Origin: Amaurobius ferox
Taxonomy: Eukaryota; Arthropoda; Arachnida; Araneae; Amaurobiidae
Assembly (NCBI GenBank): GCA_951213105.1
Contig: OX578136.1
Location: 75,075,230 to 75,139,229 of the forward strand
DNA length: 64,000 nucleotides
Direction: 5' to 3'
Position numbers and translations under genes: made by a program. Shown here piece after piece: positions 51,415-62,400 of the stretch (positions within the stretch are counted from its first letter, which is position 1; each line of letters begins with the position of its first letter). Below the pieces are notes generated by a model. That model was not told where the DNA came from and did not search any database. It worked only from the letters and a program-made list of their open reading frames with translations.

Positions 51415-51420
51415 AATAGT
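51415..51420 (+). repeat. Right target-site duplication of the Polinton
   Basis: AATAGT directly after the terminal CTTCTACT; continues CGCTTATACAGATCGCTAAT exactly as in the uninterrupted family D units. Confidence 0.85.
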
Positions 51421-52160
51421 CGCTTATACAGATCGCTAATGCTGGCTGACTTCATACACAATGCAGCATTTTATATTTTTTGCACATAAGCAATTTAGCA
51501 CAATGAAGCCTAACTTTAATGGATGCAGAATGTAAACAAGTGATTCTAAGTTGAGTTGTATAAGAATTGCTGATTTTTTTTCACCCAAAATGATTTAAAT
51601 CTGGTGTCTGGAATAAAAGGGTATGAATGAAATATTCACTTCATTTACATAAAGAGCTAGACGATTTAAATTTCGATGACGTCATTTGAATAAAGTTCAT
51701 TTTTTTTATGAAGTTTTAAGTTTTCAAGTAAAACAAATTATTATAGTTCTGTGATAATTAAAAAAATATCACCGCTGAATGTATCGCATTTTAGAGATGC
51801 GATGCATTCAGCAGATTGCATTTCAGTTGGAAAGTGTTTCATAACCAATGCTTTATGCATGATTGATCTTTCTTGTTTATTAATACATCGATAACCCCTG
51901 GTCCCAGAAACTCGAAACATGGACTAAATTTTAAGTGGGGGTTATTCCAAGTCTATCCCGAAAATTTCATCTAATATCGGATCAGCCGTTCTCCCGTGAT
52001 GATGAGACAAACAAACACACACAAATAAATAGACAGATTTCACACAATAAACATTTAACAAATTATCTAATAGGTGCTTATACAGATCGCTAATGCTGGC
52101 TGACTTCATACACAATGCAGCATTTTATATTTTTTGCACATAAGTAATTCAGCACAAAAA
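51421..52160 (+). repeat. Family D tandem repeat, right of the Polinton
   Basis: This is the rest of the interrupted unit, then at 52040-52160 the start of another with CTAATAGGTGCTTATACAGA uninterrupted. Together with the left flank it shows at least three head-to-tail units. Confidence 0.85.
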
Positions 52161-52638
52161 AATTTGAAGAATAAATTCTAAACAAATCCGTGTGAGAAAA
52201 TTTCATCCAAGAATAATAATTAGATATTTATTAATTCTTTGAATTACACTGCATCTTTATTTACATATATATTTTATTCCAAATTTTAAAACAAAATCAC
52301 ATAGATCATTTAATCACTTAATTTTGAAAGCATAATTTTCGTAGATCACTAACATGAGAATCCCCAGGATATAGAGCTAAAATGACTTTCAGAATTACAT
52401 GGAAAATATTTTTTTTCATCTAGTCTCTGAAATTGAGTCCATCTGAACATACTTTCTTTCAACCCCCCCCCCCCCCCCCACTTTTTTTTTTCTCTTTTGT
52501 GAATCATTTCAGAAGCACAGCGAAATCCGAAAATACTTTCAATGTATATATACTTGATGCTAATTTAGAGAAATTGATATGATAAAATTCAAGTTCACTG
52601 GAATGTTAATTCGTGACGTAAATACATTCAATAAATAA
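52161..52638. other. AT-rich spacer with poly-C tract
   Basis: C run at 52462-52479 followed by a T run. No gene or repeat family recognised. Confidence 0.4.
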
Positions 52639-52896
52639 ATGAAGAAAAATAGCAAGCAGCTAAACCCTAACCATGGGCTGGAAGCTGCATTAAATTGTCA
52701 ACCACCGCACTCCACTAAAAGAAAAAGGATCCAAGGCGTTTCCATTTCGAGGCACCTGAGGGAGAACTTTCGCATTCCTACGTCGGAGAGTAAGCAAATA
52801 GTAACAACTAAAAATCCCGTGTCATGCTTATCCGCCCACGCTCTCAAGATAGCTATATATCGCGCCAGAAACACAAGCGCGCTGATTAGCCAATAG
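52639..52896 (+). CDS. Unidentified 85-residue frame in a GC-richer island
   Basis: The frame begins MKKNSKQLNPNHGLEAALNC and has a basic, non-repetitive composition in sequence that is clearly GC-richer than its surroundings. No family recognised, no signal peptide or membrane segment. It may simply be an open stretch in a promoter-like island; a perfect CCATATATGG lies 40 bp downstream. Confidence 0.2.
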   Translation: MKKNSKQLNPNHGLEAALNCQPPHSTKRKRIQGVSISRHLRENFRIPTSESKQIVTTKNPVSCLSAHALKIAIYRARNTSALISQ

Positions 52897-52934
52897 TTTC
52901 ACCAGGACAGCGAGCAAGAGCCTATAAGGGTTAT

Positions 52935-52944
52935 CCATATATGG
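52935..52944. promoter_or_regulatory. CArG box (CCATATATGG)
   Basis: It is a perfect palindromic match to the SRF/MADS-box site CC(A/T)6GG, in the GC-richer island 52640-52970. No transcript start can be assigned. Confidence 0.3.
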
Positions 52945-53176
52945 CTCGGGGTCTAAAAGCAAGAGGGCGGTATTTTTTTTTTTTTTTCATATCTTCGTTT
53001 TTTAAAAGATTATTGTTAAACAACGTCTACTCCGATTTTGATAGGGTCGGTGAGTTAAGTGTTTCTAGATCCTGTAGACTCCTCCCCTCATGGTGACTTA
53101 GAAGGCTGAATCTTTATGAACCCATTCGACCTGCTCACGCAATTCTGTCGGACCCAATGTTGTTGCTTTACGACTT

Positions 53177-53668
53177 TTGCGCTCGCGCAAGAAAAGAGAC
53201 CGGAACTGCCACATGGAGGCCTTTTGCGCCCGCGCAAGAAAAGGGACCGGAACTGCCAAATGGAGGCCTTTTGCGCCCGCGCAAGAAAAGGGACCGGAAC
53301 TGCCAAATGGAGGCCTTTTGCGCCCGCGCAAGAAAAGGGACAGGAACTGCCAAATGGAGACTTTTTGCGCCCGCGCAAGAATAGGGACCGGAACTGCCAA
53401 ATGGAGGCCTTTTACGCCCGCGCAAGAAAAGGGACCGGAACTGCCAAATGGAGGCCTTTTGCGCCCGCGCAAGAAAAGGGACAGGAACTGCCAAATGGAG
53501 GCCTTTTGCGCCCGCGCAAGAAAAGGGACAGGAACTGTCAAATGGAGGCCTTTTGCGCCCGCGCAAGAAAAGGGACAGGAACTGCCAAATGGAGGCCTTT
53601 TGCGCCCGCGCAAGAAAAGGGACCAGAACTGCCAAATGGAGGCCTTTTGCGTCCGCGCAGAACTTGTA
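53177..53668 (+). repeat. 47-bp GC-rich minisatellite, about 10.5 copies
   Basis: CTTTTGCGCC recurs every 47 bp (for example 53221, 53268). The unit is GGAGGCCTTTTGCGCCCGCG, CAAGAAAAGGGACCGGAACT, GCCAAAT. Copies differ by one to three substitutions. Because 47 is not a multiple of three and the unit contains no stop in most phases, long frames of up to about 200 codons run through it on both strands; none is a gene. Confidence 0.95.
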
Positions 53669-53689
53669 GAAAACTGATTGCTATAAAAA

Positions 53690-54395
53690 GTGGTTAAAAT
53701 ATTTACTGACATTTAGAGGGCAAAGCCTGATATAGAATAGTGTTAGATTTGAAGAATGCTTGACCTCAAGGGTGTTCTTGGAGGAGTCAAGCAGGTAAAA
53801 GATAGATCCAGGATGAAAGATAAAGTACTTTTACATAAGAGTAGTTGTGCGTAAAAAATTCTTGTCGACAAAATGTTTGCCATGTAAAGGAAGACTGGGA
53901 CCCTTAGAACATTTGAATAAAAGTAACACTTTTTACGGGAAAAATGGTACCACAATTTTGAAAATTATTTCGAATGGAAGATAATTGAATAGGATTAAAT
54001 TTTGATGTTGCCATTAATAAATAATGTGAAACTGAATTAAAATATTTTGAAATGAAAAATAATAATAATAAAATTTTTAAAATTGTAAATTTTGGATAAA
54101 TTTGAGTGTTGAGATGAACACAATGTAAAAAGAAAAATTTTTGATCCTAACATATGTCAGCATTCACTGATAATTTTTTTTTATATTTTATCCAAAGTCT
54201 AAATGCTTTTCTTTTTCATTTTCAACTTAGTCGCGGTCGCGAATGAAGTTACCGGCCTCATTCAAATTATAAATAATCGGCAAATTCACGTAAAATATAA
54301 TTATCGACGTTTAAATTGTTTTCCGTATTTTGTTGCAAAATAAATTTTGATATCGTTTAGAATCGTTGTTAATCATAAGTAAAATACACTTTGTG
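53690..54395. other. Spacer without recognised feature
   Basis: AT-rich, no coding frame of substance, no repeat that I can match. Confidence 0.4.
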
Positions 54396-54436
54396 CGAAG
54401 GATAAGAAACATTTGAGCACAAATAACACAATAATG

Positions 54437-54487
54437 CGCCATACAACTGTTTCGAGGATACGCTGAATCCCCCGGAAAGAGAACCAA
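54437..54487 (-). ncRNA. Degenerate hammerhead motif of the Penelope element
   Basis: On the - strand the 3' half CCTCGAAACAGTTGTA is intact (GAAA, short helix III, GTA cleavage site), but the CTGANGA box that should precede helix II has decayed (CTTTCCG at that place). Not expected to cleave. Confidence 0.45.
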
Positions 54488-54839
54488 CAAACCCGAAGTA
54501 AAAAAGAGGAATGGGAGCAAAAAGAAGGTGAGGGGATGATTTACCCAAGACCTGGATTAAGAGAGAGCCAATCAGAAAGCAGCATGAGGAACAGTCCAGC
54601 CAATTCGAAACTAGAAGCAACACTCAAGATAGGCATGCGGCGGGTCAAAATACAATAGGACTATCTCGATAAGACAAATTCAGTCTAAACAAGAATAAAT
54701 GAGCCCCAACAAGGTGAAAAATAGGCTACGACAACATATAAGAGCGCCAAAGGAATAGAAAGAAGAAAGTGGAAAATTTTTACAGAGCACTCCGCCAGAC
54801 CGAGGACAAAAAGTACTGGACAAGGCATTAACTAAATTA

Positions 54840-55136
54840 CTAGAAATTTCTGGATGTGAAAAGCTTCAAAGAAGACAAGTAGAGCATCGACGTGCATTTT
54901 TGTATGATCCTTATTGAAAGAAACTCAAAACGTTCCTTAATACGAATACTGTTCCTTAATACGAAATTTAAAGCATGTTTAGTTTGACCAATATAAGAAA
55001 GATCACACTGGTAAGAAATACTGTAAATGCCCCCAAATATTAGAAATTTATAAGGGATCTTTAAGATTAGGAAATCCGAATTTATTAGAAGGATTAAACG
55101 CAATATTGAATTTGAATTTTTTAAGTATTTTAGCAA
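54840..55136 (-). pseudogene. GIY-YIG endonuclease domain of a Penelope-like element
   Basis: The frame has GGIYSISYQCDLSYIGQTKH followed by LNFVLRNSIRIKE, i.e. GIY...SYIGQT and the downstream R of GIY-YIG nucleases that nick the target for Penelope retroelements. The usual CxC before SYIG is partly lost (QCD). The frame opens with the KYLKNSN linker and ends at a stop after 98 codons. It is partial and non-functional without the reverse transcriptase. Confidence 0.7.
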
Positions 55137-55534
55137 TCGGCTGACTGATGTATCGAAAAAATGGTAAATTGATAGTGTTCATGAAATATTATTCAGAAGT
55201 TGGTTTGGAGGAAGGTTTATAAATTTTTTAAGCTTTGTAGCTTTGCAGTGAGTTAATGAAGTTTAGCGGAGAAGAGCCCCTTGCCAGCCTCTCTTACCAC
55301 TTCCAGCAGTCAGCCATCCAAGACAAGTTTTTACATCATCGACTACATTCTGATCCAAACTTGGCACCCTGTGATCTGGAGGGCCCAAACGTTCGATCAC
55401 TGAACTGGTCACTGATGAGCTAAATTCAGACATATTGCTATATTTTGAGGTGGGGATAAATGCTGATAGCACAAGAGCCCCGTAATATGTGGTCTTGGCT
55501 TAGCATTCTTCTTTTAGACTTTGGGTATGTGGGT

Positions 55535-55590
55535 TCTCTTGACTTGACGAAGGGGATCTAGCGTATCCTCAAAACAGCTGTATGCTGCAT
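55535..55590 (+). ncRNA. Degenerate hammerhead motif, second Penelope copy
   Basis: On +: TTGACGA, helix II GGGGATC-TAGC-GTATCCTC (imperfect), AAAA and CAGCTGTA. The layout matches the Penelope hammerhead, but the first core C is T and GAAA is AAAA, so it is inactive by family rules. Confidence 0.5.
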
Positions 55591-55938
55591 TATTGTGTTA
55601 TTTGTTCTTATTTGCGTTGCTCTCGTTTTTCCTTATTGTTAATCCTACATTTTGGCATATCGTTAGAATTTTGTGTAAAAAGCATAATATGAAAAAAAAA
55701 TCAATTAAGTCAAAGTATAACAAAACAAGTTATTGAAGATAAAAACGGGAAAAAGGTATTGGATAAAAATCCCCTTCTAAAATAAATAAATAAAATTTTT
55801 GCATATAAAAAAGGTCCAATTATCACAAAAAGTGTACCATTTTTATGTGAAAAGCTGATAGGCCCTTATCATAAAGTGCCTTTTCAATTGAAAACATTTT
55901 CTTTAAAACAGTGCCCTTCTTAGAAGCAGCCTGCCCTT

Positions 55939-57105
55939 TTAGTCAAAAGGAAACGCCAAGTCATCATCCTTAGCAAAAACTAAATCTGGGTTATTTGGCA
56001 CAGAGCAACACATTTCAAACAAACGATACCTGAATTCATCGTTAATGTCACATCCATCTAATTGTAAACATCTTAATGTGGGACAAGTTATTAAGATATC
56101 GTTAAATAACTGTGGATCAACTAAAGTATTAGAAAAACACATTATATGAATTGGACAACGCTCACAGCATTTTAAAATATGTGTTTTGATCTCTGAAGTG
56201 AATAAATGACAACCCGTAAAAGACAGCTGTCCCAAATTTGGAGAAGATGATAGAAAGAGACCCACTGATTTTGAAATTTGAGAATCAACAAACACACATT
56301 TTTCAAGTGTGAATTCTCTCAAATTTTGCATGACGGGAATGGAAACAGAGTTATCATATTGAAAATTGACAAAATTCATTCGCAACACATTAAGTCGGGA
56401 ACAGTTCACAGCTAAAACAGAAGCTGAAAATGAAAAATAACGCATTCTCAAAGATGTTAATGTATTTCCTCTAATTTTGAAAAAATCATTAATTTCAATC
56501 CAGGAATCTGCGCAACACTCTATATCCAAATCTTCTAGTTTAATAAATTTAGAATATAATTTCAGTTGCGCTTCATTAAATACAGGACAAGATAAAACTT
56601 TGACATTTGGACATAAAGAGACACACACTTGAAGAATATCATTAAAATGCTCAGAATGAGCAACATTCATTAAGTTAAGTTGTGTTAATTTATAGCGTTC
56701 CAATCTGTCAAGAGTTTCAATGTCGGTTTTATGTATTTCATACAACACTTCAACCAATTTTGAATAATCACATTTTTCCAGAGAAGGTAAATGTTGTAGT
56801 AAATATCGCACGCCATCATTTCCGACACCAGTATCTTTTATAATGAGTTCTTTCAACACAGGACATGAAGGTCTCTCTATTCCCAGTGGGCAAAGACTTT
56901 TGATCCCAAAATCAGAAACTTGATTGCAGTATTCAACATTGAGCGTTTCTATTTTGTGACAAAATTGTGCTACGCCTACTAGGAACTCATCATCACCATG
57001 ACGAGGATAGTATATCACTTTTATATTTTCAATGTGCCAGAGAAAGGCCACCCATTTGCGAATACGATCATGCCGTCTGCCAGTGTGATGCAATATTTCA
57101 AGGCT
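55939..57105 (-). CDS. Last exon of a leucine-rich-repeat (F-box/LRR-like) protein
   Basis: The exon begins after a good acceptor (TTCTATTTCTAG|AGCCTT on -, AG at 57106-57107) in phase 0, codes about 388 residues and ends at TGA/TAA 55939. Leucine-rich repeats of the RNI/AMN1 type are visible, for example IETLNVEYCNQVSDFGIKSL, LKELIIKDTGVGNDGVRYLL and LRCLQLDGCDINDEFRYRLF. The F-box, expected upstream, is not in this exon, and no further exon is found before 57840. FBXL proteins select substrates for SCF ubiquitin ligases; plain RNI proteins are an alternative. The frame is intact and of normal codon use, so this looks like a real host gene cut by a long intron. There is no matching family symbol that I can name. 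Confidence 0.7.
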   Translation of the reverse strand, partial: SLEILHHTGRRHDRIRKWVAFLWHIENIKVIYYPRHGDDEFLVGVAQFCHKIETLNVEYCNQVSDFGIKSLCPLGIERPSCPVLKELIIKDTGVGNDGVRYLLQHLPSLEKCDYSKLVEVLYEIHKTDIETLDRLERYKLTQLNLMNVAHSEHFNDILQVCVSLCPNVKVLSCPVFNEAQLKLYSKFIKLEDLDIECCADSWIEINDFFKIRGNTLTSLRMRYFSFSASVLAVNCSRLNVLRMNFVNFQYDNSVSIPVMQNLREFTLEKCVFVDSQISKSVGLFLSSSPNLGQLSFTGCHLFTSEIKTHILKCCERCPIHIMCFSNTLVDPQLFNDILITCPTLRCLQLDGCDINDEFRYRLFEMCCSVPNNPDLVFAKDDDLAFPFD

Positions 57106-57839
57106 CTAGAAATAGAAATTACATAGACTGAATTAATTTGCAACAAATAAATCTTAAGTACTAGATTTTAAACCCGTCATATCATAGAGTGAATAATGTT
57201 GTGTAAAGTATTTTCCTCCTATATGCAAGCCTGCAACTTGTGCTCCTAACATTTCTGAAGTCATCAAATTTGTCGTCAAGTGGGACGGTTAGACTGACAG
57301 ATAAACACTACAGAAACATTATTCCAATGCTATCCCCGTTTAAAACACAATTAATTTAATTGATTCTGCGTTATTTTTATCAATTTGGCGACATTTTCGT
57401 CAATTTGGCAATATAAAAGTCGCCAAATGGACGCTATTCCGCTAAATTCGTAGTCAATTTTTTCTTCAAACGTTACAGAGATGGATGAAGAAATGGGTTA
57501 TTTTTATAGTGAATTCTATTTTTCACTGTTGAGCAAAATCCTGAAGAAAATTATCAATAAGTATTCCATGGTTATATCCCAAATACTTATTGTATTTGAG
57601 ATATAACCAAGGGCCTCTCTAACTCCATGGATACATTTGATAAAATTTTTAAACCATGGAGTATGAGTTTCCCTTTACCTTGAAGGTAAAGAACTCTCTA
57701 CTTCCATGCCTTTACCTTGATGTTTTAAACCATGGAGTTTATGTTTCAAACACTGTTAATTTGAAATTTAGGCTAAATTCGTTACCAAACGATAATTAGT
57801 TTCCTTTTTAGCATGACGCACCTAAGCGTTTTATATATA
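57106..57839. other. Intron or spacer with small hairpins
   Basis: Near-perfect hairpin GGTTATATCCCAAATAC / GTATTTGAGATATAACC (57570-57608), a CTTTACCTTGAAGGTAAAG palindrome near 57673, and three AACCATGGAGT/ACTCCATGG copies. The upstream F-box exon of the LRR gene is not found here. Confidence 0.4.
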
Positions 57840-58575
57840 CAGGGTGTATATAAATTGTTTTGACAAAATAAGAGGGGTGATAGTACCCATCAAGACGAAC
57901 AATATTTAGTAAGGAACCTAGGGTCGCAATCCACTCTGAGTGCCAGAAAAGAGCAACTTCGAAACACGTCCAACAAGCACAAGTCGCCACTTCGGACGAC
58001 ATAGCTGTCGTGCCGGAGAAATATCACATCTCCAGAACATCACCGTCACTTCTAGTCATCCGACACTTCTTGAATGCCACATATCCCAGACGATAGATTG
58101 AACATAGTGGACCTGTGGCTTGGCCTCCAAGCTGACCGGACCTCAACCCACTGGACGTCTTCTTCCGGGGGCACATAATATCATTGGTGTACGAGACGCC
58201 TGTGGACTCCGTAGAAAATCTAGTCGCGAGAATCGTTGTTGCAGCGGACAGAATAAATACGACACAAGGTGCCTTCGAGAGGGTGCGCCAGTCGTTTATT
58301 CGCCGGTGTAAATTGTGCAACGGCACTCCTGGCCGTCACTTTGAACATCTACTTTGAGTCTTTCTCTGGTGCAAGTAAATGGGATTGTGCAACTTATGAT
58401 TACGTTAATTCTCCTTATTTTCATTGTTGAAAGTTCAACTTTAACTTTACGCTTTTCTGACACTTGCGGGGGGGGGGGGGGGGGAATGCGACCCTAGGTT
58501 CCATAGCAAATATTGTTCGTCTTGATGGGTACTATCACCTCTCTTATTTTGTCAAAACAGTTTATATACACCCTG
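57840..58575 (+). mobile_element. Mariner-type MITE with transposase C-terminal remnant
   Basis: Inverted ends CAGGGTGTATATAAATTGTT and its complement lie between TA dinucleotides (57838-57839, 58576-58577). The inverted repeat runs about 95 bp through TACCCATCAAGACGAACAAT and CCTAGGGTCGC. On + a transposase tail is readable near 58105-58320: PDLNPLDVFFRGHIISLVYE, TPVDSVENLVARIVVAADRI, FERVRQSFIRRCK. A G run lies at 58469-58485. The catalytic domain is deleted. Confidence 0.82.
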
Positions 58576-58609
58576 TATAGATTTGAGGTATAACCATGGA
58601 CAGCCAATT

Positions 58610-58910
58610 GTTCTGCTCATGCTGCCAAGCCTCCAATGATCACTTTACTCACAAGACAACGCTCGATCACATACTGCGCGACTTTCTCAACAATGTCTTC
58701 AAGGATTTAATATCCTCCCATGGCCATCCAGGTCCCCAGACCTATCACCAATAGAACACGTCTGGGACGGCAATTGCAGTCTTCCCAGAATACCACTGAA
58801 TTAGCTGATCAGTTGCAACATTTTTTGGCAGAATCTTCCATAGAGGGACCTAAGCAACTTAATTGACTATGCCGCACCGAATATCAGCTTGTATAGCTGG
58901 CAGAGGGAGA
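58610..58910 (+). pseudogene. Tc1-type transposase C-terminal fragment
   Basis: Broken frames give a PDLSPIEHVWD-like block near 58735-58765, TELADQLQHFLAESS near 58795-58840 and MPHRISACIAGRGR at 58866-58908, the usual end of Tc1 transposases (MPRRISACIAARGG). Frameshifts and stops separate them. It is distinct from the mariner remnant just upstream. Confidence 0.7.
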
Positions 58911-59100
58911 ATTTATCACTTACCAAGTGTTATCTTGTTGCCACCATTTCTTAATAAAAAGTTTTTTTTTTTGCTCCTATATTCTAATCATTTGCATATC
59001 TCCTCAAACGATACATACATGCCGCGTTTCACGGCTGTAGCTCAATTTCTTATGGGTGCATACATTTTGTTTTGCAACAGAGTGTATTTAATAATTTATA

Positions 59101-59400
59101 TTATATATAATAAATTTGATAAAAGTTTGAGGTATTAAAGTTGATAAATTGGTTTGTATGAGGGCCAAAGGAATCGTAAATAATTTGCCTTCTGTTAGGG
59201 GTTGGTATAGTATGTAAGTTTTGATAAGGAGCCGTAAAAGGAATAAAGGAATAATAACATTGAATAGGAGTGGCATATGGCTCACATGTGTCTGTGGATC
59301 TTAGGACAAGAGGTTGGCGGGACTTAATGTCCGCCGGTTCCTGCTCCCATGCATGGCCGTGGTGTGCTTGGGACAAGCGTAGCGCGCGGATGTTGCTGGT
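59101..59400 (-). CDS. Unidentified 91-residue frame
   Basis: On the - strand the text SQAHHGHAWEQEPADIKSRQ, PLVLRSTDTCEPYATPIQCY has non-repetitive, balanced composition, with a GC-rich 5' part, and then becomes Asn/Tyr/Ile-rich toward a stop near 59101. No family recognised; there is no convincing start context or splice site. It could be an exon or a chance frame. Confidence 0.2.
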   Translation of the reverse strand, partial: TSNIRALRLSQAHHGHAWEQEPADIKSRQPLVLRSTDTCEPYATPIQCYYSFIPFTAPYQNLHTIPTPNRRQIIYDSFGPHTNQFINFNTSNFYQIYYI

Positions 59401-59444
59401 GTAATATAATATCTAATAATATATTTTTCAATTATAATCAATAT

Positions 59445-62400
59445 TTAGATTTTTAACACTTTACAAAATAGTTCTGTCTATCCATTAGCACGATAACTGC
59501 CGTAAAAATAACTTTATCAAAATGAAATTTTAGTATGTTTTCCAGACGGTTTGTGGGACCTATGGGAATATAAATGAATAATATCATCCAATTAGCTTTG
59601 GATTGAACCCGGGTTGAAAAAATGAAATACATTGAACCCTATGGGACCTAATTTTTTAAACATTATTTAAGCGAATTTAAAATTCACAAATTGCTTCGAA
59701 AATTTTAGGAAATATTCAAATTATCCTATAAAATATATATAAGAAATTTCAGTAAAATATGTTAAGTAGATTTTTAAATAAAAATTATTTTACAGAGGGA
59801 GAAAAACAAATTCAATTAAATTCTGACTCTTGCTATATCCTCCAGAAAGAAAAAAAAAGATATATTATATAATAAATATCTTTCCAAGAGTTTAATTATT
59901 TTATATATGAGAGGTTTCACATTTTAAAATAAATATGGTAGATAACAATTTTTCAAATTTTTAAATAAAATAAATTATTATAGTATTGTGATGAATGAAA
60001 CGATTGGAAAAATGTTTGTGAATGAAATGCTGCTTTTATATAGAGGCGATTTATATTTCAATGACGTCATTTGAATAAAGTTAATTTGTTTTCGATGAAG
60101 TTTTCAAATATAATAAATTATGGTAGTATTATGATAATTTTAAAAATTACCGAGGAATGTATCGCATTTTAGAGATGTTTATATAAAATTTCATTGAAGT
60201 TGGAAAGTGTTTCATAATCAATGCTTTACGCATGATTGATCTTTCTTGTTTATAGTAATATAATTTATTTTCACACTTATGATTAACAGTAAATTATTTA
60301 TTATTCTGTTTAGGTTTAACAAGTTTAAATATTTTTCATATTATTATTTTTTGTGTAATGTTTTAAATTTGTTATGTTGGAAAAAAAATATATAGATAAA
60401 ATATAATTTTTAACACTTTACAGCATAGTTGAAAAGTGTTTATGACTTTGTTCATTCTGTCTGCCTGTTCGTTAGCACGATAACTGCAGTAAAAATGACT
60501 TTATCAAAATGAAATTTCAGTATGTTGTCCAGACGGTCTGTAGGACCTATGGGAATATAAATGAATAATAAAATACATTGAACCCTACGGGACCTAATTT
60601 TTCAAACATTTCTTAAGCAAATTTAAAATTCACAAATTGCTTCGAAAATTTTAGGAAATATTCAAATTATCCCATAAAATATATAAACAAAAATTTCAGC
60701 AAAATATATTCAGTAGTTTTTAAAATAAAAATAAAAATAATAATTACACCTCTTATATGAAGCGATCACTTGACCATTATATGAAGCGATCACGTGACCC
60801 ACTTCAAAATAAAATATGGCATACATCTTAAGTCAAAATCGTGATTTTTAAAGTTCTTTTTAACACTTTACAAGATAGTTGAAAAGTGTTTATGACTTCG
60901 TTCATTCTGTCTGTCTGTCCGTTAGCACGATAACTGCCGTAAAAATGACTTTATCAAAATGAAATTTTAGTATGTTTTTCAGACGGTCTGTGGGACCTAT
61001 GGGAATATAAATAAATAATATCACCCAATTAGTTTTTTATTGAACCCTGGTTGAAAAAATGAAATACATTAAACCCTACGGAACCTAATTTTTCAAACAT
61101 TTTTTAAGCAAATTTAAAATTCAAAAATTGCTTCGAAATTTTTAGGAACTATTCACATTATCCCATAAAATATATAAAAAAAATTTCAGTAAAATATGTT
61201 AAGTAGTTTTTTAATTAAAAATTATTTAATATAGGGAAAAAAACCAAATTCAATTAAATTCTGACTTTTGGGATATCCTCCAGAAAGAAACAAGAAAGAT
61301 CAATCATGCTTAAAGCATTGATTATGAAATACTTTCCAACTTCAATGCAATTTTATTTAAACATGTCTAAAATGCAATACATTCCTCGGTAATATTTTAA
61401 AACTTATCACAATACTACATTGATTTATTATATTTGAAAACTTAAACCTTCATCGAAAAAAATGAACTTCATTCAAATGACGGCATTGAAATATAAATTG
61501 CCTGGTTTGAACATCTCTAAAATGTGATATATTACTCGGTAATAATTTTAGAATTATCATAATACCACGATAATTTATTGTATTTAAAAACTTCATCGAA
61601 AACAACTGAAATTCATTCAAATGACGTCATAGAAAAAATAACACGCCTGGCTCACTCTAAAAAAGCAGCATTTCATTCATAAATAATTTCCCATTCATGT
61701 CATTCATCATAATACTATAATAATTTAATTTATTTAAAAATTAAGACCATGGAGCTACAAGTAATTTAACTCTTTGCTTAAAACTTCATCGCAAAAAATC
61801 GTCCTTCTCTCGGTAAAGTCAATGAATATTTCTTTCATATCAGCTATGCAGACTCCATGAGCTAAATTCTTTTGCGTTAAAGAATTACAGCAATTCCTAT
61901 ACAACTCATCCTACATATTTTGCTGTTTACATTTTACATAAGTGAAAAATAGACTTCGTTGTAGAAATAATCAAATTTGGATGAGCATTTAAACTCATAT
62001 ATATTGCAATTGCGTTGCTTTACTATGTAGATGCACAGAATTTAAACCAAAATAAAGTGCTTTTAGGACGGATACAACGCTCAATATGAAATAAAAAGAA
62101 CTTTAAAAATCACGATTTTGAGACAAGACGGATGCTATATATCATTTTGAAGTGGATCACGTGATACTTTCATATCATGGTCACGTGATCGTTTCATTTA
62201 AGAGGTGTTATTATTATTTTAATTTTAATTTAAAAAAACTACTGAATATATTTCGCTGAATTTTTTTTTATATATTTTATGGAACAATTTGAATATTACC
62301 TAAAAATTACGAAGCAATTTGTGAATTTTAAATCCGCTTAAAAAATGCTTGAAAAATTAGGTCCCATAGGGCTCAATGTATTTCATTTTTTCAACCCGGG

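Larger units (their letters stand above)
54400..55600 (-). mobile_element. Penelope-like element remnant
   Basis: The - strand carries a GIY-YIG endonuclease (54840-55136) preceded by the reverse-transcriptase/linker text NLPFFRYISQPIAKILKKFK near 55120-55200. It is flanked on both sides by inverted copies of the ACAACTGTTTCGAGGATACG / CAGCTGTTTTGAGGATACGC terminal sequence (54445-54480 on one strand, 55565-55590 on the other). Penelope elements have such repeats with hammerhead motifs. Most of the reverse transcriptase is gone. 55263-55472 holds a frame (MSEFSSSVTSSVIERLGPPD) of unknown origin. Confidence 0.7.

Noticed and set aside
53098..53712. Long frames (150-204 codons) on both strands in 53098-53712
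   Set aside because: They are produced by the 47-bp minisatellite, run in several phases at once and show only repeat-unit residues.
55405..55440. Third hammerhead (CACTGATGAGC on +)
   Set aside because: CTGATGAG is present but no GAAA follows at helix II distance, so the core cannot form.
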